Assembly (NCBI GenBank): GCA_023382535.1
Contig: JAHDWA010000021.1
Coordinates: 88,856-152,855 of the forward strand
Length of the DNA stretch: 64,000 nt
Reading direction: 5' to 3'
Origin: Anaerolineae bacterium
Lineage (GTDB): Bacteria; Chloroflexota; Anaerolineae; 4572-78; J111
In this document: positions 1-8,654 of the stretch, piece by piece
Numbering within the stretch: position 1 is the stretch's first letter
How the letters are laid out: each line of letters begins with the position of its first letter
Notes under the pieces: generated by a model
Database searches by the model: none
Told to the model about the DNA's origin: nothing
What the model saw: the letters and a program-made list of their open reading frames with translations, nothing else
Made by a program: the position numbers and the translations under genes

Positions 1-783
1 CGGCCCGCACCAGTTATCAACCTGGACGATGACATTAGCCTGGTGGTACGCCCGCCAATGTTCTGCGTAGGCTGCGGTCACCGCACGGTGTTCGACGTGC
101 TGCGCCAGCTCAAACTCCACGTGGCGGGCGACATTGGCTGTTACACTATGGGGGCGCTGCCGCCCTACGAAGCCGAACATACCACTTTTTGCATGGGAGC
201 CAGTATCGGCAACGCCTTTGGTTTTCGCCGGGCCGGACAAGACAAAACGGTGGCTATCATCGGCGACAGTACTTTTATTCACGGCGGCATCCCCAGCCTG
301 ATTGACACGGTTTACAACCGGGGCGATACCGCCGTTATCATCCTCGACAACAGCACCACCGGCATGACCGGCGGGCAGGCTCACCCCGGCGTAGATTACA
401 CCTTGCAGGGCCAGCCCACCACCCGGCTGGACCTGGAAAAATTGGTCAAGGCGGTGGGGGTAGAGCAGGTGGAAGTGGTGGACACCTGGGATCGTCGCGG
501 CCTGGCCAAAGCTATTCGGGCGGCTATGAGTTACGCCGGCCCGGCGGTGGTCATCGTTCGTGGCCCGTGCCAGCTATTGCCCGAAATGCGCCGGCGCAAA
601 CTGACTCCTTTCTCGATTGATTACAACCTCTGCACCAATTGCGGGGCGTGTTATCGCTGCCACTGCCCGGCCATCGTCACCGGCGATAAGGGTCTGCCGA
701 CCATCATCGCCAATGATTGCGTCGCCTGTACGGTTTGTGTGGAATACTGCCCGGAGACAGCAATTTTGCAGATACCTATGTGA
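1..783 (+). CDS. iorA: Indolepyruvate ferredoxin oxidoreductase alpha subunit, 3' part
   Basis: Truncated by the window edge: the frame is open from base 1 and no start codon is convincing. The protein is the C-terminal part of the thiamine-diphosphate 2-oxoacid:ferredoxin oxidoreductase that turns arylpyruvates or related 2-oxo acids into acyl-CoA. Visible are the opening CxGCGHR motif, a TPP-binding GDSTF...N segment around codons 90-120, and two C-terminal ferredoxin-type cysteine groups (CTNCGACYRCHCP and CVACTVCVEYCP), as in IorA. iorB follows after a repeat island. Preferred substrate (aryl or branched-chain) cannot be read from sequence. Confidence 0.93.
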   Translation, partial: RPAPVINLDDDISLVVRPPMFCVGCGHRTVFDVLRQLKLHVAGDIGCYTMGALPPYEAEHTTFCMGASIGNAFGFRRAGQDKTVAIIGDSTFIHGGIPSLIDTVYNRGDTAVIILDNSTTGMTGGQAHPGVDYTLQGQPTTRLDLEKLVKAVGVEQVEVVDTWDRRGLAKAIRAAMSYAGPAVVIVRGPCQLLPEMRRRKLTPFSIDYNLCTNCGACYRCHCPAIVTGDKGLPTIIANDCVACTVCVEYCPETAILQIPM

Positions 784-800
784 GGGTTAATGAAAGTGGG

Positions 801-882
801 GACCACGGAGAGACGCAGAGCAGACACAGCGCAACGCAGAGAGCAAAAACTCTTTCCTCTCCGTGCGGTTCTGTGTAACCAT
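801..882. repeat. Word-repeat hairpin island (CACGGAGAGACGCAGAG type)
   Basis: The first half repeats GAGACGCAGAG-like words. The second half (CTCTTTCCTCTCCGTG and TTCTGTGTAACC) is roughly their complement, so the RNA can fold into a long imperfect hairpin between iorA and iorB. A sister island of the same word family lies at 34510-34622. Confidence 0.7.
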
Positions 883-907
883 TGTTTTTCCAGAAGGCTA
901 TCGTTCC

Positions 908-1546
908 ATGAATAATCCAAAATCCAAAATCCAAAATCGAAAATGGAATGTTATTATCGCCGGGGTGGGCGGGCAGGGCGTTTTGCTTATCAGCGAACTG
1001 CTGGCCCGGGCGGCCATCGCTGCCGGCTGCGACGCCAAGCAAACGGAGATTCACGGCGTTTCGCAGCGAGGCGGCAGCGTTTACAGCCACGTTCGTTTTG
1101 GGACGCGGATCTATTCGCCGCTTATCACTCCCGGCGAAGCCGATGTTATTTTGGGATTGGAAAAACTGGAAGCGCTTCGCTTTGCCCCCTATCTAAAACC
1201 GGCCGGGCTGTGCCTCGTCAATGATTATGAAGTTATCCCTCGCTCCGCCGGCAGCGCCGCCAACCACTACCCCCACCAGGCGATTAAGTATCTCCAGGGC
1301 AAGGGCATCCGCGTTGTTGACCTACCGGCCACCAAACTGGCAACCGAACTCGACAATGTTCGCCTGACGAATACAGCCCTGCTCGGCGCGCTCAGTTTCT
1401 ATCTACCTCTGCCCGAACATATCTGGTTAGAGGTTTTTGAGCAGCGTATCCCGGCCCATGTTCTGACCATCAACCGGCGCAGCTTTGCCCTAGGACGAGA
1501 ACTGGCGGGGGAACATGAGAAATTGTCAGTCATCAGTGAACAGTGA
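908..1546 (+). CDS. iorB: Indolepyruvate ferredoxin oxidoreductase beta subunit
   Basis: About 212 residues. This is the gamma-type domain partner of IorA that completes the 2-oxoacid:ferredoxin oxidoreductase. The GVGGQGVLL nucleotide-binding-like motif begins at residue 17 and HGVSQRGGSV follows, both hallmarks of IorB/PorG-type subunits. ATG 908 is chosen over an upstream GTG at 863 because the latter would read through repeat DNA. Even so, residues 2-12 ([11 protein letters not shown]) are encoded by the ATCCAAA heptamer repeat, and the C-terminal LSVISEQ comes from the next repeat island. It is probably cotranscribed with iorA. Confidence 0.92.
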   Translation: MNNPKSKIQNRKWNVIIAGVGGQGVLLISELLARAAIAAGCDAKQTEIHGVSQRGGSVYSHVRFGTRIYSPLITPGEADVILGLEKLEALRFAPYLKPAGLCLVNDYEVIPRSAGSAANHYPHQAIKYLQGKGIRVVDLPATKLATELDNVRLTNTALLGALSFYLPLPEHIWLEVFEQRIPAHVLTINRRSFALGRELAGEHEKLSVISEQ

Positions 1547-1600
1547 ACAGGAACAGTAATCAGTGAACAGTTGGACTGATAACTGATGACTGATTACTGG
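1526..1600. repeat. Word-repeat hairpin island (CAGTAATCAGTGAACAG type)
   Basis: Tandem degenerate TCAGT/GAACAGT words are followed by complementary ACTGATAACTGATGACTG words, giving a long imperfect hairpin. The left half supplies the last codons and stop of iorB. A second island of the same word lies at 25530-25607. Confidence 0.75.
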
Positions 1601-1612
1601 AAAAGGTGCGAT

Positions 1613-2845
1613 ATGTCTGATTTAAAGGTCGAAGAGCTAATCTATGATTGGAATCGGATGGCCGAGCAGCGCGTTCACTTTCCCGCAAAAATTATGATTA
1701 CCGATGAAACGCTCCGCGATGGCCTGCAATCGCCTTCTATCACCCAGCCCGACCTGGAAGACAAGGTGAGCTTGCTCTTTCTCATGAATGATCTGGGCAT
1801 CGCCTGCGCCGATTTAGGGCTGCCGGGAGCGGGAGCACGTTTTAGGGATGAAGTAGCCATTATGGCCAAGGAGATTGCCAATCAACATTTGAACATCCAA
1901 CCCCAGGCGGCGGCGCGGACCTTGATTGCTGATATCGAGCCGATTGTCAGCGCCTCGCAGGAAGCGGGCATTGCCATCGAAGCCGCTCTCTTTGTCGGCT
2001 CCAGCCCCATTCGCCAATATGTGGAAGGCTGGACAATTGACCAACTCCGCCACCTGGTCGAAGAAGCAGTCGGCTTTGCCGTGAGTCACGGCCTGCCGGT
2101 GATGTTTGTGACTGAAGATACCACTCGGGCCAAACCGGAGGATTTACAGGCCCTTTACCAAACGGCCATAGAAGCCGGGGCGCACCGCATCTGCCTGGCC
2201 GATACCGTCGGTCACGCTATTCCGCACGGCGCTTATGCCCTGGTCAAGTTCATTAAAAAATTCGTGGATGAGCTAGGCGTCGAGGTGGGGATTGACTGGC
2301 ACGGCCACCGGGACCGGGGGCTGGATATCGCTAACTCGCTGGCCGCCTTAAGCGGAGGGGCTGACCGGGTTCACGCCTGCGCTTTGGGTGTGGGCGAGCG
2401 TTCGGGCAATACAGCCATGGAACTGCTGCTGGTCAATTTGCGCCTGCTGGGGCTGATTGACAACAACTTAACCAAGCTCAAAGATTACACCCAACTGGTG
2501 TCGGAATCTACCCGTACTCCCTTGCCTTACAACAAACCTATCGTTGGCCCTGATGCCTTCCGCACCGCCACCGGTGTCCACGCGGCGGCGGTAACCAAGG
2601 CCATGAAGCTGCGCGATGACTGGTTAAGCAACGTTGTCTACAGCGGAGTGCCGGCCGATATGGTGGGCCGTCGCCAGCGTATCGAGGTGGGGCCGATGAG
2701 CGGCTTGCACAATGTCCGCTTCTGGCTGGAACAAAACGGCCTGTGGGCTAGCGACCAATGCCAGCAAGAGATCTTGCAAGCGGCCAAACGCTCCAACCGC
2801 CTTTTGACCACTGAGGAGATTATGGAATTCATCCAACGATTTTAG
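1613..2845 (+). CDS. DRE-TIM metallolyase family protein (LeuA / HMG-CoA lyase-like)
   Basis: About 410 residues. It belongs to the family that makes or cleaves C-C bonds with acetyl-CoA (isopropylmalate, homocitrate and citramalate synthases; HMG-CoA lyase). Seen: DETLRDGLQSP near the N-terminus, DWHGHRDRGLD and GVGERSGN further on, and a GVHAAAVTKA segment. The HxHxD and GxGERxGN elements are synthase-like, but the first motif reads RDGLQ as in HMG-CoA lyase rather than RDGEQ as in LeuA. No C-terminal regulatory domain is present. ATG 1613 follows an AAAAGGTG site; an earlier ATG at 1586 would be repeat-encoded. Context with leuC, leuD and leuB favours a 2-oxo-acid chain-elongating synthase; substrate unknown. 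Confidence 0.8.
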   Translation: MSDLKVEELIYDWNRMAEQRVHFPAKIMITDETLRDGLQSPSITQPDLEDKVSLLFLMNDLGIACADLGLPGAGARFRDEVAIMAKEIANQHLNIQPQAAARTLIADIEPIVSASQEAGIAIEAALFVGSSPIRQYVEGWTIDQLRHLVEEAVGFAVSHGLPVMFVTEDTTRAKPEDLQALYQTAIEAGAHRICLADTVGHAIPHGAYALVKFIKKFVDELGVEVGIDWHGHRDRGLDIANSLAALSGGADRVHACALGVGERSGNTAMELLLVNLRLLGLIDNNLTKLKDYTQLVSESTRTPLPYNKPIVGPDAFRTATGVHAAAVTKAMKLRDDWLSNVVYSGVPADMVGRRQRIEVGPMSGLHNVRFWLEQNGLWASDQCQQEILQAAKRSNRLLTTEEIMEFIQRF

Positions 2846-2961
2846 ATTTTAGGTTTTGGATTTTGGATTTTTTATCATCCAAAATCAAAGGAGTAAGGTC
2901 AATGAATGGACAATCCAAAATCAGAAAGCAGAAATACCCAAAGGGCACGATGTCCAAAATC
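2842..2961. repeat. ATCCAAA heptamer island running into leuC
   Basis: TTTTAGATTTTAGG and GGATTTTGGATTTT words are followed by complementary ATCCAAAATCAAAG, then further ATCCAAA units and the longer module 2933-2961, which recurs at 9730-9758. The ribosome site and ATG of leuC sit in the middle, so the right part is translated. Confidence 0.8.
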
Positions 2962-4224
2962 GGCATGACATTGACCGAAAAAATCCTGGCCGCACACAGT
3001 GGCCGGGATGAGGTGCATGCCGGTGAATTTATTACGGCTAAAGTAGACCTGGTTTTTGCCAACGAATTATCGGGCATTGTCACCTTGCGCGTGCTGCGAG
3101 AATGGCAGGGCTTTGAGCGGGTGTTTGACCCCAGCAAGGTGATCTTCATTTTTGACCACTTTACCCCCAGCAAAGATATCTCTACGGCCATGATTGTCAA
3201 GGAGTTAAAAGCCGAGCTGGACTGCTACGGCGTCAAATATTATGAGTCGGGACGGAACGGCATCGAACACGTCATGCTGCCGGAGATGGGTTTCATTGCA
3301 CCGGGCGACTTGGTGATTGGCGGAGACTCCCATAGCTGCACGCACGGGGCGTTGGGCGCCTTTGCCACCGGCGTCGGCTCCTCCGATGTGGCCGCGGCTA
3401 TGGCCTTGGGGGAGGTTTGGCTTAAGGTTCCTCCAACCCTCAAACTGGTTTATCACGGCCAGCCGCCTCCATGGGTAGGCGGCAAGGATTTGATTCTGCA
3501 CACCCTCAACCGCATCAGCGTCTCGGGGGCGCTTTACCAGAGCATGGAGTTCAGCGGCGAGGCTATAGACGCCCTGACTATTTATGACCGGCTGACTATG
3601 GCTAACATGGCCATTGAGGGCGGCGGCAAAGCCGGTATTTTTGCCGCCGACGAGAAAACCCTTGATTTTGTGACCCGGCATGGAGGGCGGCCCGGCGTGG
3701 TCTACCAGAGCGACCCCGACGCCGAGTTCAGCCAGGTGATTGAGTTTGAGGTCAGCCGGCTTGAGCCGCAGGTAGCTTTCCCCTACTTGCCGGAAAACAG
3801 CCACCCGGTTTCCGAGGCAGGCGATATTCAAATTGACCAGGTGGTGATTGGCTTCTGTACCAACGGTTCGGTGCATGATTTGCGGCAGGCGGCGGAGGTG
3901 TTGCGGGGGCGCAAAATTCATCCCAGAACGCGGGCGGTGGTCATTCCCGGCTCGCAGCAGGTGTACAAGCAGGCGCTGAAAGAAGGGCTGATAGACATTT
4001 TTGCCGAGGCCGATTGCGCCGTCAGCACCCCCACCTGCGGCCCCTGCATCGGCGGGCATATGGGCGTACTGGCCGCTGGCGAGAGTTGTCTCTCCACCAG
4101 CAATCGCAACTTTGTGGGACGCATGGGCCATCCGGAAAGCAAAATCTACCTGGCCAACCCGGCAGTGGCTGCGGCGACGGCGGTTGCCGGGCACATTGTC
4201 AGCCCTCAAGAGGTCTTGAATTAG
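2902..4224 (+). CDS. leuC: 3-isopropylmalate dehydratase large subunit family (aconitase superfamily)
   Basis: About 440 residues. It is the catalytic [4Fe-4S] subunit that isomerises 2-alkylmalates to 3-alkylmalates. Seen: DSHSCTHGALGAFATGVGSSD, GFCTNGSVHDLRQAA, and CxxC in TCGPCIGGHMG, which carry the cluster ligands. AAAGGAG at 2887-2893 lies 8 bases before ATG 2902, so this is the chosen start. Residues 2-20 are then encoded by the repeat island, and the family-conserved part begins at MTLTEKILAAHSG. leuD follows 24 bases downstream. It could serve leucine synthesis, homoaconitase or a related chain-elongation route; the neighbours do not decide. Confidence 0.92.
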   Translation: MNGQSKIRKQKYPKGTMSKIGMTLTEKILAAHSGRDEVHAGEFITAKVDLVFANELSGIVTLRVLREWQGFERVFDPSKVIFIFDHFTPSKDISTAMIVKELKAELDCYGVKYYESGRNGIEHVMLPEMGFIAPGDLVIGGDSHSCTHGALGAFATGVGSSDVAAAMALGEVWLKVPPTLKLVYHGQPPPWVGGKDLILHTLNRISVSGALYQSMEFSGEAIDALTIYDRLTMANMAIEGGGKAGIFAADEKTLDFVTRHGGRPGVVYQSDPDAEFSQVIEFEVSRLEPQVAFPYLPENSHPVSEAGDIQIDQVVIGFCTNGSVHDLRQAAEVLRGRKIHPRTRAVVIPGSQQVYKQALKEGLIDIFAEADCAVSTPTCGPCIGGHMGVLAAGESCLSTSNRNFVGRMGHPESKIYLANPAVAAATAVAGHIVSPQEVLN

Positions 4225-4248
4225 TAAAGATGTAGCGAGGAACGGCTT

Positions 4249-4761
4249 ATGCGAATACAAGGCAAAGCCTGGAAATTTGGCAAAAATATTGACACCGACG
4301 CCATCATCCCTGCCCGGTACTGCAACACCGCCGACCCTGCCAGGTTGGCCCCTCACTGCCTGGAGGATGCCGACCCCACCTTTGTGAGCAAGATGTCGCC
4401 GGGTGATGTGGTGGTGGCCGATGAAAATTTTGGCTGTGGCAGCTCGCGGGAGGTTGCGCCGATTACCCTCAAGGCGGCGGGAGTGTCGGCGGTAGTGGCC
4501 AAGTCATTTGCCCGTATCTTCTTTCGCAACAGTATCAATATCGGCCTGCCTATCTTCGAGAGCGCGGCAGCAGTGGACGGCATCACCGAGGGCGACGAGA
4601 TCAGCATTGACCCGGCGGCAGGGATCCTGACCAATCATACCCAGGACGTAGCCTACCCCCTCGAACCCTTCCCCGAATTTTTACAGGAAATGATTCGACT
4701 AGGTGGCCTCCGCTACTGGGTAGAAAACAAGCTCAAAACCGCCTCCCAATCCAAAATCTAA
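4249..4761 (+). CDS. leuD: 3-isopropylmalate dehydratase small subunit family
   Basis: 170 residues, the swivelling aconitase domain partner of LeuC. Seen: GKNIDTDAIIPARY near the N-terminus, ENFGCGSSREVAP in the middle, and the C-terminal beta region. Length and motifs match the archaeal/bacterial short HacB/LeuD2 type, in which the loop after NIDTDAIIPARY helps set substrate specificity. The last residues (SQSKI) and the stop codon come from an ATCCAAA/ATCTAAA island. Confidence 0.92.
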   Translation: MRIQGKAWKFGKNIDTDAIIPARYCNTADPARLAPHCLEDADPTFVSKMSPGDVVVADENFGCGSSREVAPITLKAAGVSAVVAKSFARIFFRNSINIGLPIFESAAAVDGITEGDEISIDPAAGILTNHTQDVAYPLEPFPEFLQEMIRLGGLRYWVENKLKTASQSKI

Positions 4762-4772
4762 AATCTAAAATG
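4744..4772. repeat. ATCCAAA/ATCTAAA heptamer island
   Basis: Three heptamer units. The ATCTAAA variant provides the TAA stop of leuD and the island ends just before the next gene. Confidence 0.8.
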
Positions 4773-4780
4773 GAAATCCT

Positions 4781-5947
4781 ATGATCGCCTTTGAACTGAC
4801 CGAAGAACAGCACATGTTCCGCAACCTGGCCCGCCAGTTTGCCGAGGAAGTCATCCGGCCCGCTGCCCCGGAAGCTGATGAAAAAGAGGAAATCCCTTGG
4901 GAAGTCCTGCTTAAGGCGGCCCAGATGGGGCTGCTCAGCTACATGTACCCAGAGAAGTACGGCGGCGGGGGAGTCGAAAGCCTGCTGACCCGCTGCCTGG
5001 TTAAAGAGCAAATCTTCTGGGGCTGCGCCGGGGTTGGGACGACGGTTGGTGGGATTGACCTGGCTGCTACGCCCATTTTATTAGCCGGAACGGAGGAGCA
5101 AAAGGAGCGCGCCATTCGCCGCTTCTGCCAAAAGGACGAGGTGCCGCTGGGCGCGTTTGCCCTGACCGAGCCTGATTCCGGCTCTGACTCGGCGGCCATG
5201 CGCACGACAGCCAAACGCCAGGGGAGTTGTTACCTCCTTAACGGAACCAAAGCCTTCATCTCCAATGGCGGTATCGCCGATATTCACGTGGTCTTTGCCA
5301 TGACTAATCGTGAACAGGGAACGCACGGGATCAGCGCCTTTATTGTCGAGGGCGACCGGCCGGGCTTGTCAATGGGTAAAAAGGAAAAGAAGCTGGGTAT
5401 CCGCACCTCCCATACGGCCAGTATCATCCTGGAAAATGTGGAGGTGCCGCTTGAAAATCGCCTGGGGGAAGAAGGAGAGGGCTTCAAGATTGCCATGCAA
5501 ACCTTCGACTCCAGCCGGACGCTGATCGGCGCTGGAGCCGTCGGCGTGGCCCAGGCTGCCTATGAGTACGCTTATGCCTATGCCCAGGAGCGTGAGCAGT
5601 TTGGCCAGCCCATTGGTCGCTTCCAGTCCATTGCCTTTATGCTGGCCGATATGGCCACGGCCATTGAGGCCGCTCGTTTGTTGGTCTGGAAAGCGGCCTG
5701 GCTCTATGACCAGGGCCAGCCCTGCACCAAAGAGTCAAGCATGGCCAAAGCCTTTGCCGCCGATACGGCCGTGCGGGTGACCACCGACGCGGTGCAAATC
5801 CTGGGCGGCTACGGCTACATGCGTGACTTTCCGGTGGAAAAGTGGATGCGTGACGCCAAAATTATGCAAATCTATGAAGGCACAGCCCAAATTCAACGGC
5901 TCATCATCGCCCGGCAGTTGGAAAAGGAACGGCAGCGTAAAACGTGA
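4781..5947 (+). CDS. Acyl-CoA dehydrogenase
   Basis: 388 residues. An FAD flavoenzyme that introduces a 2,3 double bond into an acyl-CoA and passes electrons to ETF. Seen: ALTEPDSGSD (flavin contact), KAFISNGG, AYAQEREQFGQPI, the dimer-interface QILGGYGYMRD, and the catalytic-base motif MQIYEGTAQI, placing the catalytic Glu near residue 366. Length is normal for the family. It lies inside the leu-like cluster between leuD and the LeuB-type gene, which is unusual for leucine biosynthesis and argues for a CoA-thioester step after IorAB. Chain-length specificity cannot be read. Confidence 0.93.
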   Translation: MIAFELTEEQHMFRNLARQFAEEVIRPAAPEADEKEEIPWEVLLKAAQMGLLSYMYPEKYGGGGVESLLTRCLVKEQIFWGCAGVGTTVGGIDLAATPILLAGTEEQKERAIRRFCQKDEVPLGAFALTEPDSGSDSAAMRTTAKRQGSCYLLNGTKAFISNGGIADIHVVFAMTNREQGTHGISAFIVEGDRPGLSMGKKEKKLGIRTSHTASIILENVEVPLENRLGEEGEGFKIAMQTFDSSRTLIGAGAVGVAQAAYEYAYAYAQEREQFGQPIGRFQSIAFMLADMATAIEAARLLVWKAAWLYDQGQPCTKESSMAKAFAADTAVRVTTDAVQILGGYGYMRDFPVEKWMRDAKIMQIYEGTAQIQRLIIARQLEKERQRKT

Positions 5948-5999
5948 AACGTAACGCGGTAAAGCCACAAGTAAGAAATAAGAATTAAGAAACAAGCCG
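5941..5999. repeat. Degenerate tandem-word island (AAGAATTAAGAAAC type)
   Basis: The GTGAAACGTAACGCGG segment and then AAGTAAGAAATAAGAATTAAGAAACAAG words lie between the acyl-CoA dehydrogenase and leuB genes. It is a degenerate tandem run; no matching complementary half is obvious here. Confidence 0.5.
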
Positions 6000-6037
6000 T
6001 CCGCCTTTTTACCTCTTCCACAGCAAGGAGTGTTAAC

Positions 6038-7171
6038 GTGACAGACGTACAAATCCAAAATCTAAAATCCACGCCCAAAGGGGCAGTCCAAAATCGTTAC
6101 CGGTTTGGCGTGATTGGCGGCGACGGGATTGGCCCAGAGGTAGTCCGTGAGGGGCTGAAGGTGTTGAAAGCGGCGGCTGACGAGAGCTTTAGTTATGAAT
6201 TGATCGAATACCCTTACGGCAGCGAGCACTACCTGAAAACCGGCGAATTAGTGCCCGACTCGGCCATTGAGGAGTGGAAGACTCTGGACGCTGTTTACCT
6301 GGGAGCCATCGGCCACCCCGAGGTGGAACCGGGGCTGGTCGAACGGGCGGTGATTATGGGGCTGCGCTTTGGACTTGATTTATACGTCAACCTGCGCCCC
6401 ATCAAGCTCTACGCCGAGCATCTCTGCCCCTTGAAGGGCGTTCAACCGAAGGAGGTGGATATGGTGGTGGTCCGGGAGAACACCGAAGATGTGTACGCCC
6501 AAATTGGCGGCATTTTCAAAAAAGGCACACCCGACGAAGTCGCCCTGGTGAACGGCGTCTATACCCGCAAGGGTGTGGAGCGGGCAGTACGCTACGCCTT
6601 TGAACTGGCTCGCCAACGCGACAAGCAGCGTAAGGTTACGCTGGTGGACAAATCCAACGCCATCCGCCCCCAAGACCTGTGGGTCCGCGTCTTCAATGAA
6701 GTGGGCCAGGAGTACCCGGATATCGAACGGGACCATGCTTATGTAGATGCCGCTTGTATGTGGTTGGTCAAAAGCCCGCAGTGGTTCGACGTAATTGTAA
6801 CGCCCAATCTGTTTGGCGACATCATCACCGACTTGGGGGCGATGATTCAAGGCGGCCTGGGTATTGCTGCTTCGGGCAATATTCACCCTGGCCGGACCTC
6901 GATGTTTGAGCCAATACACGGCTCTGCGCCCAAATACGGCGGCAAGAACGTAGCCAGTCCTGTGGGAGCGATTGCCGCTGCTGCGATGATGCTCGATTTT
7001 CTGGGCGAAAAACAGGCCGCCTGCCGGATCGAACGAGCCATTGAATCACTGCTGGTCAGCCGGCGTATCCCCTCGCTGGACGCTCGCAGCGGCCTGGCTA
7101 CGGATCAAGTCGGCGATATGGTGGTAGCGGAAATGGAGCATCATCAGTATAGGAGGGAGGATATGAATTGA
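6038..7171 (+). CDS. leuB: Isopropylmalate/isocitrate dehydrogenase family (LeuB-type)
   Basis: 377 residues. NAD(P)-dependent oxidative decarboxylase of 3-alkylmalate-type hydroxy acids. Seen: [53 protein letters not shown], and the NAD-loop [20 protein letters not shown]. The start is GTG 6038, 8 bases after AAGGAG (6024-6029). Codons 5-20 (roughly [16 protein letters not shown]) are repeat-derived and precede the conserved domain. ENTEDVY is shared by LeuB, tartrate and homoisocitrate dehydrogenases, so exact substrate is open. It completes a LeuA/C/D/B-like set. Confidence 0.9.
   Translation: MTDVQIQNLKSTPKGAVQNRYRFGVIGGDGIGPEVVREGLKVLKAAADESFSYELIEYPYGSEHYLKTGELVPDSAIEEWKTLDAVYLGAIGHPEVEPGLVERAVIMGLRFGLDLYVNLRPIKLYAEHLCPLKGVQPKEVDMVVVRENTEDVYAQIGGIFKKGTPDEVALVNGVYTRKGVERAVRYAFELARQRDKQRKVTLVDKSNAIRPQDLWVRVFNEVGQEYPDIERDHAYVDAACMWLVKSPQWFDVIVTPNLFGDIITDLGAMIQGGLGIAASGNIHPGRTSMFEPIHGSAPKYGGKNVASPVGAIAAAAMMLDFLGEKQAACRIERAIESLLVSRRIPSLDARSGLATDQVGDMVVAEMEHHQYRREDMN
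6052..6097. repeat. Heptamer repeat inside the 5' end of leuB
   Basis: ATCCAAAATCTAAAATCC, then CCCAAAGGGGCAGTCCAAAA, a variant of the 2933-2961 module. It lies after the start codon and before the conserved domain, in frame and without a stop. Confidence 0.85.
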
Positions 7172-7195
7172 CCTACCTTAAAACAGGCCCAACTC

Positions 7196-7265
7196 CGGGC
7201 CGAAAATCAAAATCTAAAATTCAAAACTTGCCCTGAGCAAAGTCGAAGGGTCCAAAATCGAAAGG
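7196..7265. repeat. Heptamer island with CTGAGCAAAGTCGAAGGG module
   Basis: ATCAAAATCTAAAATTCAAAAC is followed by CCCTGAGCAAAGTCGAAGGG and TCCAAAATCG, immediately upstream of the ribosome site of livK. Confidence 0.7.
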
Positions 7266-7275
7266 GAGGTAGACG

Positions 7276-8544
7276 ATGAATCGAAGAGGATTTTTAGTCT
7301 TAGTTCTATTGACAGCTATAGCGTTGTTAATAACGGCCTGTGGCGGGGCAGCACCGCCGGCCGCTCAAGCTCCGGCCCAGGCTCCGGCTGCTACCGAAGC
7401 ACCCGTCGCTAATAAAGAAGCGGCGGGAGAGCCATATAAAATCGGTCTATTCTTTTCGGTAACAGGGCCGGCTTCGTCGTTGGGTGTCCCGGAGCGGGAC
7501 ACAGCCCAAATGGTTATCGAGCAGGTGAATGAAGCCGGCGGGATTAAGGGGCCGGACGGTAAGCTGCATCCCCTGGAGGGGATTTTTGAGGATGACCAGA
7601 GCAACCCTGACGAAGCGGTGCTGATTGTCAAGAAGTTCATTGAGCAGGAAAAAGTACCGATTATTGTGGGCGGTACGGGCAGCCCCGCCAGCATGGCGGT
7701 GATTGACACCGTAACTCAGGCTAAAGTGCCTTTCATCTCCAATGCTTCGGCCAGCGGGATTGTGGTACCGGTCGAGGAGCGGCAGTGGATTTTCAAGACG
7801 CCGCAGCAAAATCTGGTGGTGGCTCAGGTGCAGGGCGACTGGCTGACGGCCAACAAAGTCACCAAGATTGCTTCGTTGGGGGTGAACAACGCCTTTGGGG
7901 CCGATTCGATGGAGGCGCTGCGCGGGGTGGTTAAAGAGCTAGGTATTGAGATTGCCTACGAAGGTACGTTTGAACCAGGCGACACCGACTTTTCCGCCCA
8001 GTTGACCCAGGTAGCCGGTTCGGGGGCCGAGGCATTGATCGTGCATGCCACACCCGGCGAGGGTGCGCCGCTAACCGTACAATTCCGCGATTTGGGCCTG
8101 GAGATGCCGCTAGTTCACAATCACGGTATTGGCAACAAAGCTTTTATCGAGCTGGCCGGGGAGGCGGCTGAGGGTGTCCTCTTCCCGATTGGCAAGCTGC
8201 TGGTGGCTGAGGGCCTGCCTGACAGTGATCCGCAAAAGACGATGCTGGTGAAGTATATCGCCGCTTATAGCAAACACACAGGTGGAGGTGCGCCCAGCAC
8301 CTTTGGTGGGCATGCCTGGGACGCGATGCAGATGACTATTATGGCTCTGCAAGAGGTAGGGCCTGATCCGGCGGCCATTCGTGACTATTTGGAAGGTATT
8401 CATAACTTTGCCGGTATCTCCGGCGTCTTCAACCTGTCCTCAAAAGACCATAATGGTATCGGCAAGGAATCGCTGGTGATGGTTCAGATCAAAGACGGGG
8501 GTTGGGTCTATGTAACCCCGGAAAAGTACGCCAGCGCTCAGTAA
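7276..8544 (+). CDS. livK: Branched-chain amino acid-type ABC transporter, substrate-binding lipoprotein
   Basis: 422 residues. Exported periplasmic-binding protein of the LivJ/LivK (peripla_BP_6) family. The N-terminus has basic residues, a hydrophobic stretch and a lipobox LITAC with Cys22, then an Ala/Pro-rich linker and the domain opening KIGLFFSVTGPASSLG. The start is ATG 7276 behind AAAGGGAGG. It heads a livKHMGF operon. The family binds branched or aromatic amino acids, amides or aromatic acids; the adjoining CoA-ligase and benzoyl-CoA genes make an aromatic ligand possible (inference). Confidence 0.93.
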   Translation: MNRRGFLVLVLLTAIALLITACGGAAPPAAQAPAQAPAATEAPVANKEAAGEPYKIGLFFSVTGPASSLGVPERDTAQMVIEQVNEAGGIKGPDGKLHPLEGIFEDDQSNPDEAVLIVKKFIEQEKVPIIVGGTGSPASMAVIDTVTQAKVPFISNASASGIVVPVEERQWIFKTPQQNLVVAQVQGDWLTANKVTKIASLGVNNAFGADSMEALRGVVKELGIEIAYEGTFEPGDTDFSAQLTQVAGSGAEALIVHATPGEGAPLTVQFRDLGLEMPLVHNHGIGNKAFIELAGEAAEGVLFPIGKLLVAEGLPDSDPQKTMLVKYIAAYSKHTGGGAPSTFGGHAWDAMQMTIMALQEVGPDPAAIRDYLEGIHNFAGISGVFNLSSKDHNGIGKESLVMVQIKDGGWVYVTPEKYASAQ

Positions 8545-8573
8545 GCACAGCCTATCAATCGTCCTTAAAAATG

Positions 8574-8636
8574 TGTAGTGGCGACTTGAGTTGCTTGTGG
8601 TCCAAGAACGACTGAAGTCGTCACTATGAACCGTTA
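8574..8636. repeat. Hairpin island (AGTGGCGACTT / GACTGAAGTCGTCACTA)
   Basis: GTAGTGGCGACTTGAGTTGC on the left pairs imperfectly with AACGACTGAAGTCGTCACTA on the right, between livK and livH. An mRNA hairpin here could uncouple expression of the abundant binding protein from the permeases (inference). Confidence 0.65.
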
Positions 8637-8654
8637 TTAAAAAAGGGTATAGGT

